Shown: positions 6,281 to 14,519, counted from the first letter of the stretch. The stretch: 23,027 nucleotides of DNA from Reyranella sp. (GCA_030679805.1 JAUXST010000692.1:1-23027); one strand, 5' to 3'. Notes: generated by a model not told the origin, from the sequence alone. Program-made: numbers and translations.

Positions 6281-7657
6281 ATGGCCCGGCTGCTGCTGAA
6301 ATCCGGCATCGTCGTCACCCAGGACGCGGCCCTGGGCGTGCTGCCGAGCGGCGACGTGCTCGTCGAAGACGGCCGCATCGCCGCCATCGCGCCGTCGCTT
6401 GCCGCCGAAGATGCCGAGACCATGGATTGCGCTGGTCATTTCGTGATGCCAGGGCTGATCAATGCCCACATGCACACCTGGCAGACGGCGCTGCGGTCGG
6501 TCGCAGCCGACTGGACGCTGCTCGAATACTTCCGCCACGTGCACGCAGGCCTCGCCACCGTCTTCACGCCCGAAGACATCCATATCGCGACGCTGGCCGG
6601 TGCGCTCAACCAGCTCGACCATGGCGTCACCACCCTGGTCGACTGGTGTCACAACAACCCGACGCCCGAGCATACCGACGCCGGCATCGCGGGCCTCAAG
6701 GAGAGCGGCATCCGCGCCGCCTTCTTCCACGGCTCACCCAAGCCCGATCCCAAGCCCGGCGAACCGCATTTCTCGGAGGTTCCTCATCCGCGCCGCGAGA
6801 TCGAGCGGCTGCTCAACGGCCCACTCGCCGACCGAAACGCCCTGGTGACGCTCGGCATGGCAGTGCTGGGGCCGCACTATTCCACGCTCGAGGTCAGCGC
6901 CCACGATTTCGCACTGGCGCGCGAGATGGGCATGGTCGCGTCGATGCATCAGGGCGGCGGCGAGGCCAAGACGCCAGGCGGCTGGGAGACCCTGATGGCG
7001 GAAGGGCTGGTCGGGCCGCACATCAACATCGTCCACGGCAACAACCTCACCGATGCACAGCTCAAGGCCTTCGTGGAGCTGGGCGTCAGTTTCTCGATCA
7101 CGCCGGAGAACGAGATGGCCCAGGGCCATGGCCATCCCATCACCGGCCGCCTGCGCGCGCTGGGCTCGGCGCCCTCGATCGGCGTCGACCTCGAATCGGC
7201 GATCAGCGGCGACATGTTCACGGTGGCCCGCATGGCGCTCGCCTCGCAGCGTGCCCTCGACAATGCCGCGGAACGAACGAAAAGCGGCGGCATTCCGGCC
7301 ACCTCGACGGTGCCGGCCGCCGAGGCGTTCGACTGGATCACCATGCGGGGTGCAGCGATGCTGGGCAAGGGCGACCGTATCGGCAGTCTCGCGCCGGGCA
7401 AGCAGGCCGACATCGCGGTAATGTCGCTGGGCCCGCTCGCCATGTGGCCGGTGCACGATCCCATGGCCACCGTGATCATGCAGGGCTCGGGCGCGCGGGT
7501 GCGCGACGTGCTGGTGGCTGGGCGCTTCGCCAAACGCGACGGCAAACTCCTCCGCTCCGACATCGCCGACATTCGCACGAGACTCGCCGCATCAGGCGAG
7601 CGCATGCTCGACCAACTCAAGGTTCCCAGCGTCAGCCGGCAAGTCGCGGCTCAATAA
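6281..7657 (+). CDS. Metal-dependent amidohydrolase (cytosine deaminase / TRZ-ATZ / 8-oxoguanine deaminase-like)
   Basis: This 458-residue TIM-barrel metallohydrolase carries the ligand set of mononuclear deaminases: NAHMH (His63, His65), His223 in MHQGGGE, His252 in HGNN and Asp303 in GVDLES. It starts with a beta-sandwich (ARLLLKSGIVVTQD) and ends with the returning sandwich strands (GSLAPGKQADIAVM...). Such enzymes hydrolytically deaminate or dechlorinate purines, pyrimidines, s-triazines or related N-heterocycles. ATG 6281 lies 2 nt after the previous stop, so expression is coupled within the operon. The longer frame that reads in from 5915 is the wrong frame of the upstream gene. Together with the amidase and Bug receptor it suggests breakdown of a nitrogenous small molecule; the exact substrate is unknown. 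Confidence 0.91.
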   Translation: MARLLLKSGIVVTQDAALGVLPSGDVLVEDGRIAAIAPSLAAEDAETMDCAGHFVMPGLINAHMHTWQTALRSVAADWTLLEYFRHVHAGLATVFTPEDIHIATLAGALNQLDHGVTTLVDWCHNNPTPEHTDAGIAGLKESGIRAAFFHGSPKPDPKPGEPHFSEVPHPRREIERLLNGPLADRNALVTLGMAVLGPHYSTLEVSAHDFALAREMGMVASMHQGGGEAKTPGGWETLMAEGLVGPHINIVHGNNLTDAQLKAFVELGVSFSITPENEMAQGHGHPITGRLRALGSAPSIGVDLESAISGDMFTVARMALASQRALDNAAERTKSGGIPATSTVPAAEAFDWITMRGAAMLGKGDRIGSLAPGKQADIAVMSLGPLAMWPVHDPMATVIMQGSGARVRDVLVAGRFAKRDGKLLRSDIADIRTRLAASGERMLDQLKVPSVSRQVAAQ

Positions 7658-7683
7658 AGAAGCAGATAAAATAGGAGGAAACC

Positions 7684-8643
7684 ATGCTGCGTCGTTCCAT
7701 CTTGGCTGCGGTCGCCGTGCTGGCTGCCACGGCCGCGCAAGCCCAGACCTTTCCCGACAAGCCCATTCATATCATCGTGCCCTTCACGGCAGGCAGCGCC
7801 ACCGACGTCACGGCGCGTGCGCTGGCGGCGGTCATGACCAAGAACCTGGGCCAGACCGTCATCGTCGACAACAAGCCGGGGGCCGGTGGCACGATCGGCG
7901 CGGGCCAGGTCTCGAAGGCCGCGCCCGACGGCTACACGTTTCTGGCCAATACCTCAGCGCACACGGTCAATGCCGCGATCTATCCCAACATGACCTATGA
8001 CACGGTGAAGGATCTGCCGGGGATCAGCCTGCTCGCCGTGCAGCCCAACATCATGGTCGCCTCGCCTTCGAAGGGCTGGAAGACCGCGGCCGACTACGTG
8101 AAGGCGGCGAGAGAGCAGCCGGGCAAGCTCACCTATGCCACGGCCGGTACCGGCAGCGGCACCCACATGAATGCCGAGAAATTCAAGCTCGCGGCCGGCA
8201 TCGACACGGTGCACATCCCCTATAAAGGCACACCCGAGGCGCTCAGCGACACGATGAACGGCCGCACCGACATCTATTTCTGCCCGGTGATCGCCGCCCT
8301 TCCGATGATACGCGATGGCCGCGTCGTCGCGCTGGGCAACGGCAGCCCCAAGCGTTCGTCGGTGCTGCCCGACCTTCCGACCACCGAGGAGCAAGGCTTC
8401 AAGGACAGCGGCTACAATTTCTGGGTCGGTCTGTTCGCACCGGCCGGAACGCCGCCGGCACTGATCGCCCGACTCAATGCCGAGGCGAAGAAGGCGCTCG
8501 ACTCGCCCGAGGTCAAGGAGCGGCTGGCCGCGCTCGGCTCGGACGCCTCGCCGACCACGCCGGCAGATCTCGACAAGATCGTCGCGCGCGAGGTCAAGGA
8601 AAACGCAGAGTTGGCCAAGAAGGCCGACATCAAGTTGAAGTAG
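7684..8643 (+). CDS. Bug/TctC family periplasmic substrate-binding receptor
   Basis: This 319-residue secreted protein has a signal peptide at residues 1-20 (two Arg, hydrophobic core, AQA cleavage site). The mature domain opens with the Bug hallmark FPDKPIHIIVPFTAGSATD. It also has NKPGAGGTIGAG, the YTFL and VKDLPGISLL segments, and HIPYKGTPEALSD, all characteristic of the tripartite tricarboxylate transporter receptor superfamily. It binds a carboxylate-type ligand in the periplasm. A perfect AGGAGG (7673-7678) precedes ATG 7684, the strongest ribosome site in the operon, fitting the high copy number receptors need. No TctA/TctB membrane partners are in the window, which is usual for orphan Bug proteins. 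Its ligand is probably the operon's substrate. Confidence 0.95.
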   Translation: MLRRSILAAVAVLAATAAQAQTFPDKPIHIIVPFTAGSATDVTARALAAVMTKNLGQTVIVDNKPGAGGTIGAGQVSKAAPDGYTFLANTSAHTVNAAIYPNMTYDTVKDLPGISLLAVQPNIMVASPSKGWKTAADYVKAAREQPGKLTYATAGTGSGTHMNAEKFKLAAGIDTVHIPYKGTPEALSDTMNGRTDIYFCPVIAALPMIRDGRVVALGNGSPKRSSVLPDLPTTEEQGFKDSGYNFWVGLFAPAGTPPALIARLNAEAKKALDSPEVKERLAALGSDASPTTPADLDKIVAREVKENAELAKKADIKLK

Positions 8644-8651
8644 GAGAAGCA

Positions 8652-9686
8652 ATGTCTGAAGTATTGCTGCAAACCACCGTCGTCGGCTCCTACCCCCAGC
8701 CCGACTGGCTGGTGAACCGCGAGATGCTGTCGAAGGTCGTGCCCCGCACGCGCCTGAAGGAGATTTGGCGCGTGCCGGAGGCCTACCTGCAGCAGGCCCA
8801 GGACGATGCCACGCTGCTCGCCATCCGCGACATGGAGCGGGCCGGCATCGACATCATCACCGACGGCGAGATGCGCCGCGAAAGCTATTCGAACCATTTC
8901 GCCACCGCGCTCGAAGGCGTCGACCAGGAGAACCCCGGCTACGTGATGACGCGGTCGGGCCAGAAGACGCCGGTGCCGCGTGTCGTCGGCAAGCTCCGGC
9001 GTACGCGGCCCGTGGAGGTGCGCGACATGCAGTTCCTGCGCGCCAACACCGACCGTCCGGCCAAGATCACCCTGCCCGGTCCCTTCACCATGGGTCAGCA
9101 GGTCAAGGACGAGTTCTACAAGGACGCCGAGGCGATGTGCATGGACTACGCCGCGGCGGTGAACGAGGAGGCCCACGACCTGGTCAAGGCCGGCGCCGAC
9201 GTGATCCAGCTCGACGAGCCGTGGCTGCGCAACAACCCCGAGGAGGCCAGCCGCTACGCCGTCAAGGTGATCAACCGCGCACTAGAAGGCATCACCGTGC
9301 CCACGGTGGTCCATCTCTGTTTCGGCTATGCCGCCGTCGTGCCGGGCCTCAGCAAACCGACGGGCTATTCGTTCCTGCCGCAGCTCGCCGACACCATCGC
9401 CCAGCAGATCTCGATCGAATCGGCTCAGCCCAAGATCGACCTCGGCGTGCTGAAGGACCTCGCGCCCAAGAAGGTCATGCTGGGCGTCATCGACCTCAAC
9501 GACCCCGAGATCGAGACGCCGGAGAAGATCGCCGAACGCATCCGCGCCGGCCTGAAGTACATGTCGCCCGACAAGCTACTGCCGGCGCCGGATTGCGGCA
9601 TGAAATACCTGCCGCGCGCGACGGCCTTCGGAAAGCTGAAGTCGCTGGCGGCAGGCGCCGCGATCGTCCGTAAGGAACTGTCATAA
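8652..9686 (+). CDS. MetE-core-like protein (cobalamin-independent methionine synthase II family)
   Basis: This 344-residue single TIM barrel corresponds only to the C-terminal catalytic half of MetE (usual full length about 750). The zinc ligands of MetE are present: His221 and Cys223 in VHLCFGY, Glu256 in ISIESA and Cys315 in PDCGM. TTVVGSYPQP at the N-terminus and DVIQLDEPW are also family motifs. MetE binds zinc to activate a thiol for methyl transfer; stand-alone barrels of this family include core methionine synthases and thiol-alkylating enzymes such as epoxyalkane:coenzyme M transferase. AGGAG (8643-8647) is 4 nt before ATG. As the last gene of a catabolic operon it may transfer a methyl or alkyl group from the substrate to a thiol, which is inference. 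Biosynthetic methionine synthesis is the alternative. Confidence 0.9.
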   Translation: MSEVLLQTTVVGSYPQPDWLVNREMLSKVVPRTRLKEIWRVPEAYLQQAQDDATLLAIRDMERAGIDIITDGEMRRESYSNHFATALEGVDQENPGYVMTRSGQKTPVPRVVGKLRRTRPVEVRDMQFLRANTDRPAKITLPGPFTMGQQVKDEFYKDAEAMCMDYAAAVNEEAHDLVKAGADVIQLDEPWLRNNPEEASRYAVKVINRALEGITVPTVVHLCFGYAAVVPGLSKPTGYSFLPQLADTIAQQISIESAQPKIDLGVLKDLAPKKVMLGVIDLNDPEIETPEKIAERIRAGLKYMSPDKLLPAPDCGMKYLPRATAFGKLKSLAAGAAIVRKELS

Positions 9687-9687
9687 G

Positions 9688-9710
9688 GGACCGCGGGCCT
9701 CCAGGTCCGC
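9688..9710. repeat. REP-like hairpin, left copy
   Basis: GGACC followed by the hairpin GCGGGCCTCCAGGTCCGC, with stem arms GCGGGCCT/AGGTCCGC. It is inverted relative to the copy at 10284-10306 and differs by one base (T for C), which turns one stem pair into a G-T wobble. It may also act as a transcript end or stabiliser for the preceding operon. Confidence 0.8.
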
Positions 9711-9713
9711 CTT

Positions 9714-10271
9714 ATGGCGATGACCCAAGCCAAAGGATGGCATTCCAGAGGATACCTGCCTCACTTTGATTCTCCCGAGACCATTCAGTTCGTCACATTT
9801 CGATTGGCCGACAGTCTGCCTCGTGCCGTGGTTGAAGCCCTCAGGTTTCGAGGTGACGCCGTTCAGCACATCGACCGAGAACTCGATGCTGGTCTAGGTA
9901 CGTGTTGGCTTCGACGCACCGACATCGCCTCCCTGGTCCAGGATGCGCTGCTCCATTTCGACAGTGAGCGGTACAGGCTGCTTGCGTGGTGCATCATGCC
10001 GAACCACGTGCATGTCGTGATCGACATGCCAGACTATCATTCCCTGAGTGATATCGTGCGAAGCCGGAAATCCTTCACCGCAAGACGAGGCAACGCGCAG
10101 CTCCGTCGCTCGGGGACTTTCTGGCACGCTGACTATTTCGACCGGTACATGCGGGACGAAGATCATTTGGCTCGCACAGTCGAGTATGTCGAAGAAAACC
10201 CGGTTAAAGCAGGTTTAGTCGGGGCTGCTATCGATTGGCTTTGGAGTTCAGCGCGCCTTCGCAAAGCTTGA
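9714..10271 (+). CDS. REP-associated tyrosine transposase (RAYT, Y1/IS200-like)
   Basis: This 185-residue protein belongs to the transposase_17/Y1 superfamily of single-strand DNA HUH endonucleases. The metal-binding HUH motif is His98-Val-His100 in MPNHVHVV. The catalytic tyrosine is probably Tyr158 in VEYVEENPVKAGL. The GTFWHADYFDRYMRDEDHL block between them is the RAYT signature. RAYTs recognise and process REP palindromes, and inverted REP copies sit immediately on either side. All catalytic residues are present and the frame is intact, so the enzyme may be active. ATG 9714 is used, with a second ATG at 9720 possible. Its base composition is lower in GC than its neighbours, consistent with separate ancestry. 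It sits between two catabolic operons without disrupting a gene. Confidence 0.93.
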   Translation: MAMTQAKGWHSRGYLPHFDSPETIQFVTFRLADSLPRAVVEALRFRGDAVQHIDRELDAGLGTCWLRRTDIASLVQDALLHFDSERYRLLAWCIMPNHVHVVIDMPDYHSLSDIVRSRKSFTARRGNAQLRRSGTFWHADYFDRYMRDEDHLARTVEYVEENPVKAGLVGAAIDWLWSSARLRKA

Positions 10272-10283
10272 GCGACGATATGA

Positions 10284-10306
10284 GCGGGCCTGGAGGCCCG
10301 CGGTCC
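10284..10306. repeat. REP-like hairpin, right copy
   Basis: GCGGGCCTGGAGGCCCGC forms a perfect 8-bp stem with a 2-nt loop, followed by GGTCC. It is the reverse complement of the left copy with one mismatch. The flanking bases TCATA/TATGA are also shared in inverted orientation. Confidence 0.82.
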
Positions 10307-10315
10307 GTATGAGGA

Positions 10316-10561
10316 CTAGCGGGCGATCACGCTGCCGTTGGGAGAGGCCGTCACCGACTTCTCGACGTTGCCGCGCGTCGCCTTGGCCGTCCATTGGCCG
10401 TCGGCGCCGCGGCGCAGATCGTGGACGTCCGTGTAGCCCAGCGTCTGGAGGCGGACCTTCGTGTCGGCCGCTCCGGGAGCATTTGCCGGATTGGGCTTGG
10501 TCTGCGCAGCCGCCGACCCGGCAATTGCCATCAGGAGGGCGGCGAGGACGAAGCGTATCAT
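10316..10561 (-). CDS. Small secreted protein, 81 residues, PepSY-like
   Basis: Residues 1-20 form a signal peptide with a likely cut after SAAA (before Q20). The mature part (about 61 residues) has a TKVRLQTLGYTDVHDLRRGADGQWTAKATRGN stretch. This resembles the small PepSY/YpeB-like periplasmic domain, in which a helix is followed by a beta hairpin. Such proteins are thought to bind or inhibit peptidases, but this copy has no assigned function. Its ATG overlaps the stop of the deacylase gene by four bases (ATGA), so it is the third gene of the minus-strand operon and translationally coupled. The stop lies 9 bp from the REP hairpin. Confidence 0.75.
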   Translation of the reverse strand: MIRFVLAALLMAIAGSAAAQTKPNPANAPGAADTKVRLQTLGYTDVHDLRRGADGQWTAKATRGNVEKSVTASPNGSVIAR

Positions 10562-12276
10562 GACGCCAGTTTGCCCTTCAGAACATGGCCGAAGTATGCC
10601 CCGGTCGCCTCACCGTTCTCGAACGCCACGGCGCCGTTCACCAGCGTGGCCTTGATGCCCTCGGCCTTCTGCACCAGACGGCGAGCGCCGCCGGGCAGGT
10701 CTTTTTCGACCGTCGGCAGGCAGGGCCGGATGCCGTTCTCCTCGAACAGCACGACGTCAGCCCGGTAGCCTTCGCGCACCAGGCCTCGGTCGTTGAGCTC
10801 CCAGGCCTTGGCGTTGTCGTGGGTGATCTTCTTCACCGCCTCCTCGAGCGTGAAGGCACCGCGCTTGCGCACCCAGTAGCTGAGCAGATGCGTCTGCAGC
10901 GACGATCCCATCTCCTGGCACACGTGAGCGCCGGAATCCGAGAAGGTGGCGAGCGTGCGATCGTGCTTCAGGATCCCCAGCACGTCGTCCGGTGACTCGT
11001 TGACCAGCGGCTGGACATAGACCTGGTTCTCGTTGGCCAGAGACAGATCGATCATGACCTCGACCGGATGCTGTCCGCGCGCCCGGGCGAGCTGCTCAAC
11101 CGTCGGATCATCCCAGTCGACGCCCTTCATCGCGAACAGGTTGGAATAGTCGGGCTTGCGCGGATCCGTGGTCGCAGCCCCTCCTCCCTGGAAGACGTTG
11201 TCGCGCGGCTTCATCCGGCCTTCGGCCGCCACCAGCTCGCGCCGCACCTCAGGGTCGGCCAGTCGCCGCTTCTGCTCGGCCATCGGCAGGTCGCGGACCT
11301 TGCGCCACGCCGGCAGCACGTCGAACGGCAGATAGGACTTCAGCGAGAAGATAGCGTTGATCGACCGTGTCGTCCCCTGGCCGAACATGCGGCCGCCGGC
11401 GGCCACCGTGTCGTCGATATAGCGCGTCTGGTAAGCCCAACCCGTCGGATCGTCGCCCTGCTTGGTCGCCAGCACGCCGAACATGATCGGTCGCCGGTAG
11501 GTGAGGGCGACTTCGCGCAGGCGCGCAAGAAAGGCGCGGTGCGCGGCACCACTGGCGATATCAGGGCCGACCTGGAAGATGCCGGCATCGAGTTCAGCCA
11601 TGGCGGCGATGATGCGGTCGATCTCCTCCCATTCGGCAATGCGGCTCGCGACCGGCGTATCGTCGGGCGTCACGTGCGTCGAGGCGCGCGAACTGGAGAA
11701 GCCCATGGCGCCGGCACGCAACGCTTCCTTCACGGCCGCAGCCATGCGCGTCATGTCGTCCTCAGTCGCCTTCTCCGAGAGCGCCCGCTGGCCCATGACA
11801 TACATGCGCAGCGCCGAATGGCCGATGTACATGCCGTAGTTGATCGCCTTGGGCAGGCGCTCGACGGTGGCCAGGTATTCCGGGAAGGTCTCCCAGCTCC
11901 AGTCGATGCCGGCGGCCATCGCCTCGGTCGGGATGTCCTCGACCGCCGACAGGCAGCGCGCATACCAGTCGCGATCCTCCGGCTTGCACGGCGCCAGCGC
12001 GAAGCCGCAGTTGCTCATGATCACGGACGTAACGCCGTGCCAGCACGAGCAGGTGCCGAGCGGATCCCAGGCGACCTGCGCATCCATGTGGGTGTGGCCG
12101 TCGATGAAGCCCGGCGAGACCATCAGGCCGTCGGCGTCGATAATGCGTGCAGCAACGGACGTGACGCGGCCGACCTCGACGATCTTGCCGTCGGCGATAC
12201 CGACATCGGCCGTGAAGCGGGCCTTGCCCGAACCGTCGACGACCGTGCCGCCGCGGATCACCAGATCGAGCGCCAT
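10558..12276 (-). CDS. N-acyl-D-amino-acid deacylase family amidohydrolase
   Basis: This protein of about 572 residues is an amidohydrolase of the D-aminoacylase/dihydroorotase-like type. D-aminoacylases remove acyl groups from N-acyl-D-amino acids. N-terminal beta-sandwich MALDLVIRGGTVVDGSG is followed by SPGFIDGHTHMD (His61, His63), SNCGF (Cys90, the bridging Cys of the family) and FSDSGAH (Asp near 448, catalytic). However, the barrel positions that carry the other two His ligands in characterised D-aminoacylases read GIFQVGPD and IMFGVLAT here, so the second metal site appears altered. The start ATG (12276-12274) overlaps the upstream stop as TGATG; a longer frame to 12360 is the wrong frame of that gene. 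The exact substrate (N-acyl amino acid, imide or hydantoin-like) is open. Confidence 0.88.
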   Translation of the reverse strand: MALDLVIRGGTVVDGSGKARFTADVGIADGKIVEVGRVTSVAARIIDADGLMVSPGFIDGHTHMDAQVAWDPLGTCSCWHGVTSVIMSNCGFALAPCKPEDRDWYARCLSAVEDIPTEAMAAGIDWSWETFPEYLATVERLPKAINYGMYIGHSALRMYVMGQRALSEKATEDDMTRMAAAVKEALRAGAMGFSSSRASTHVTPDDTPVASRIAEWEEIDRIIAAMAELDAGIFQVGPDIASGAAHRAFLARLREVALTYRRPIMFGVLATKQGDDPTGWAYQTRYIDDTVAAGGRMFGQGTTRSINAIFSLKSYLPFDVLPAWRKVRDLPMAEQKRRLADPEVRRELVAAEGRMKPRDNVFQGGGAATTDPRKPDYSNLFAMKGVDWDDPTVEQLARARGQHPVEVMIDLSLANENQVYVQPLVNESPDDVLGILKHDRTLATFSDSGAHVCQEMGSSLQTHLLSYWVRKRGAFTLEEAVKKITHDNAKAWELNDRGLVREGYRADVVLFEENGIRPCLPTVEKDLPGGARRLVQKAEGIKATLVNGAVAFENGEATGAYFGHVLKGKLAS

Positions 12277-12686
12277 CAGAGGCGATCCTTCTGTTCGACG
12301 ATTTTCCAGTAGGTGTCCTTGGCCGAGATCTTTCCGCCGCGGAAGGTGTAGATGTCGCAACCTTGGTAGTTGAGGTCCTCGCCGTCGGCGCCCTTGCCCT
12401 TCACGGTCCAGACCGAGATCGCCCGGTTACCGGCGAAGATGTACTCCTTGTGGTCCCAGCGCATGTCGGGGATCACCTTGAAGCGGTCGGCGAGCGTCTT
12501 GCGGATCTCGGCCTTGCCGCGGAGCGTGCGGCCGACCGGCTCCGGGCCGCGCGCCAGCCAGAAGGTGGCGTCGTCGGTGAAGCAGTCGACGATGCGGTCG
12601 ACGTCGCGGCTGTTGAAGGCCGCCGAAATCGACTTCATGAGTTCCGGCGTGGCGATATCGGCGTTTGCGGCTGTCATGTCCGGCAT
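12276..12686 (-). CDS. SnoaL-like / NTF2-fold small protein
   Basis: This 136-residue protein has a cone-shaped alpha+beta NTF2 fold. ELMKSISAAFNSRDVDRIVDCFTDDATFWLARG is the typical N-terminal helix pair and first strand. GRTLRGKAEIRKTLADRF and DMRWDHKEYIFAGNRAISVWTVKGKG follow, ending with the strand pair around YTFRGGKISAKDTYWKI. Members act as isomerases, hydrolases or dehydratases, or as ligand binders. The start is ATG 12686 because GGAGG lies 6 nt upstream; an ATG-like extension to 12713 has no such site. It is the first gene of the minus-strand operon and its TGA overlaps the deacylase ATG. It is divergent from the GMC gene across 118 bp that must hold both promoters. Confidence 0.85.
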   Translation of the reverse strand: MPDMTAANADIATPELMKSISAAFNSRDVDRIVDCFTDDATFWLARGPEPVGRTLRGKAEIRKTLADRFKVIPDMRWDHKEYIFAGNRAISVWTVKGKGADGEDLNYQGCDIYTFRGGKISAKDTYWKIVEQKDRL

Positions 12687-12804
12687 ACGAAACCTCCGTC
12701 GCGGCGTTTCCAAACGATTGCAGGCTTCCGGACCGTCGGCAAGGTCATCGCCACTTCGGACCGCCGCGTGCTAGCGTGGGTCCAACAAAAAGGGGAAACG
12801 CGCG
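12687..12804. promoter_or_regulatory. Divergent promoter region between the two catabolic operons
   Basis: These 118 bp separate the starts of two oppositely oriented operons, so both promoters must lie here or inside the neighbouring genes. I could not find a convincing -35/-10 pair. GGACC...GGTCC arms (about 12757-12782) form only a weak 5-bp inverted repeat. The Shine-Dalgarno sites GGAGG (minus strand) and AGGGGAA (plus strand) are at the edges. Confidence 0.4.
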
Positions 12805-14508
12805 GTGTACGACTACATCATCGTGGGCGGCGGCTCGGCCGGCTCGGTCATGGCCCATCGGCTCTCGGCCCGGAGCACCAACAAGGTCCTGCTGTGCGAG
12901 GCAGGCCAGGACACGCCGCCGGGCAAGGAGCCTCCCGAGATCGCCGACAGCTATTCCGGCACGGCCTATTTCGATCCGCGCTTCCATTGGACCGAACTGA
13001 AAGTCCATACCCAGGTCGTGAGCCACAACAATCCGCAGGAGAACCGGCCGCCGCTGCGCAAGTACGAGCAGGCCCGCGTGCTGGGCGGCGGCTCGTCGAT
13101 CAACGGCCAGATGGCCAACCGCGGCGCGCCGACCGACTACGAGGAATGGGCGAACCGCGGCGCCGCCGGCTGGGGCTGGAACGACGTGCTGCCCTACTTC
13201 AAGAAGGTCGAGCGCGACCTCGACTTCGATGGACCGCTGCACGGCAAGGAGGGGCGCATTCCGGTGCGCCGCATTCCACGCGAGCACTGGAGCGGCCACG
13301 CCCAGGCCGTCGGCAAGGCGTTCGAGGCGAAGGGCTTCAAGTTCCTGCCCGACCAGAACGGCGAGTTCGTCGAAGGCTACTTCCCCGTCACTCACTCCAA
13401 CGCCGAGGAGCGGCGGGTGTCGGCAGCGATGGGCTATCTCGATTTGGAGACACGCAAGCGGTCCAACCTCACGATCTCGACCGACACCCAGGTCATGTCG
13501 CTGCTGTTCGAAGGGACGCGCTGCGTCGGCGTCACGGCGATGATCGGCGGCAAGGAGCAGGAGTTCCGCGGCCGCGAAATCATCCTGTCCAGCGGCGCGA
13601 TCCACTCGCCCGCCCATCTGATGCGGGCCGGCATCGGGCCGGTGGGCCAGCTCGCCGAACTCGGCATTCCCGTGATCTCTGGCCTGCCCGGCGTCGGCCA
13701 GCGGCTGATGGACCATCCCTCCATTGCGCTGTCCTCCTTCATCAAGCGCAGCGCGCGCCTGCGCGAACATACGCGGCGCCACATCCATGTTGGGCTGCGC
13801 TATTCGTCCAATCTGCCCGGCATCCCCAAGGGCGATATGTTCGTGGCGGTGGCCAGCAAGTCCGCTTGGCACGCTGTGGGCGAGCAGATCGCCTCGCTGC
13901 TCACTTTCATCAACAAGACCTACTCGGAAACCGGCCAGGTGAAGCTCGCCTCGCGTGACTGGCGGCGCGAGCCGATCGTTGAATTCAACCTGCTCTCCGA
14001 CAAGCGCGACCTCGACCGGTTGATGAGCGGCTTCAAGCTGATGGCCGCGGTCCAGATGACCGATGCGCTGCGCGAGGTGACGGACGTCCCCTTCCCCGCT
14101 TCCTACAGCGACCGGGTGCGCGAGATCGGCGTGGTCAACGCAAAGAACAAGTGGTTGACGAGAGCGGTGGCCACCCTGCTCGACGGGCCGGCGGCACTCC
14201 GGCGCTACATGATCGACAACTTCGTGGTCGAGGGTTTCACCTTCGACCAGGTGATGAACGACGACGAAGCGCTCGAAGCCTTCGTGCGCAAGGCCGCGAT
14301 CGGCGTCTGGCACGCGTCCTGTACCTGCCGCATGGGCCGCGATGATGATCCGATGGCCGTGGTCGACACGCAGGGCCGCGTACGGGGAGTCCAGGGCCTG
14401 CGTGTCGTCGATGCCTCGGTGTTTCCCGTGGTGCCCTGCGCCAACACCAACTTCCCCACATTGATGACGGCCGAGAAGATCTCGGAAGCCGTTCTCGCCG
14501 GTTCCTGA
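12805..14508 (+). CDS. GMC family FAD-dependent oxidoreductase (choline dehydrogenase-like)
   Basis: This 567-residue flavoprotein has the FAD-binding YDYIIVGGGSAGSVMAHRL (2-20) and the GMC signature VLGGGSSINGQMANRG (about 92-107). The second GMC signature SSGAIHSPAHLMRAGIG is mid-protein. The active-site pair is His503 in WHASCTCRMG and Asn547 in CANTNFPT; the spacing of 44 equals His466/Asn510 of choline oxidase. It oxidises an alcohol or hydroxyl carbon, passing electrons to oxygen or a quinone. The start is GTG 12805, preceded by AAAAGGGGAA. It leads the plus-strand operon and may carry out the first oxidation in that pathway. No signal peptide is visible, so it is cytoplasmic. Confidence 0.94.
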   Translation: MYDYIIVGGGSAGSVMAHRLSARSTNKVLLCEAGQDTPPGKEPPEIADSYSGTAYFDPRFHWTELKVHTQVVSHNNPQENRPPLRKYEQARVLGGGSSINGQMANRGAPTDYEEWANRGAAGWGWNDVLPYFKKVERDLDFDGPLHGKEGRIPVRRIPREHWSGHAQAVGKAFEAKGFKFLPDQNGEFVEGYFPVTHSNAEERRVSAAMGYLDLETRKRSNLTISTDTQVMSLLFEGTRCVGVTAMIGGKEQEFRGREIILSSGAIHSPAHLMRAGIGPVGQLAELGIPVISGLPGVGQRLMDHPSIALSSFIKRSARLREHTRRHIHVGLRYSSNLPGIPKGDMFVAVASKSAWHAVGEQIASLLTFINKTYSETGQVKLASRDWRREPIVEFNLLSDKRDLDRLMSGFKLMAAVQMTDALREVTDVPFPASYSDRVREIGVVNAKNKWLTRAVATLLDGPAALRRYMIDNFVVEGFTFDQVMNDDEALEAFVRKAAIGVWHASCTCRMGRDDDPMAVVDTQGRVRGVQGLRVVDASVFPVVPCANTNFPTLMTAEKISEAVLAGS

Positions 14509-14519
14509 AGGAGCGTCGC

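Larger units (their letters stand above)
9688..10306 (+). mobile_element. REP-RAYT unit (domesticated transposase gene with flanking REP hairpins)
   Basis: A Y1-type transposase gene is bracketed by two 23-bp inverted copies of a hairpin-forming sequence (9688-9710 and 10284-10306, one mismatch). The left copy begins 2 bp after the stop of the MetE-like gene and overlaps the region of the transposase start. The arrangement matches REP-associated tyrosine transposase units. There are no target duplications or IS-type long terminal repeats. Confidence 0.8.

Noticed and set aside
11068..12312. 414-codon open frame on the plus strand
   Set aside because: It is antisense to the N-acyl-D-amino-acid deacylase-like gene; its composition is that of a GC-driven shadow.
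12757..12782. GGACC...GGTCC inverted arms as an operator for the divergent operons
   Set aside because: The arms are only five bases long with a 16-bp spacer, which is expected by chance at this GC content.
12745..14313. 522-codon open frame on the minus strand
   Set aside because: It is antisense to the GMC oxidoreductase and has no recognisable domain or ribosome site.
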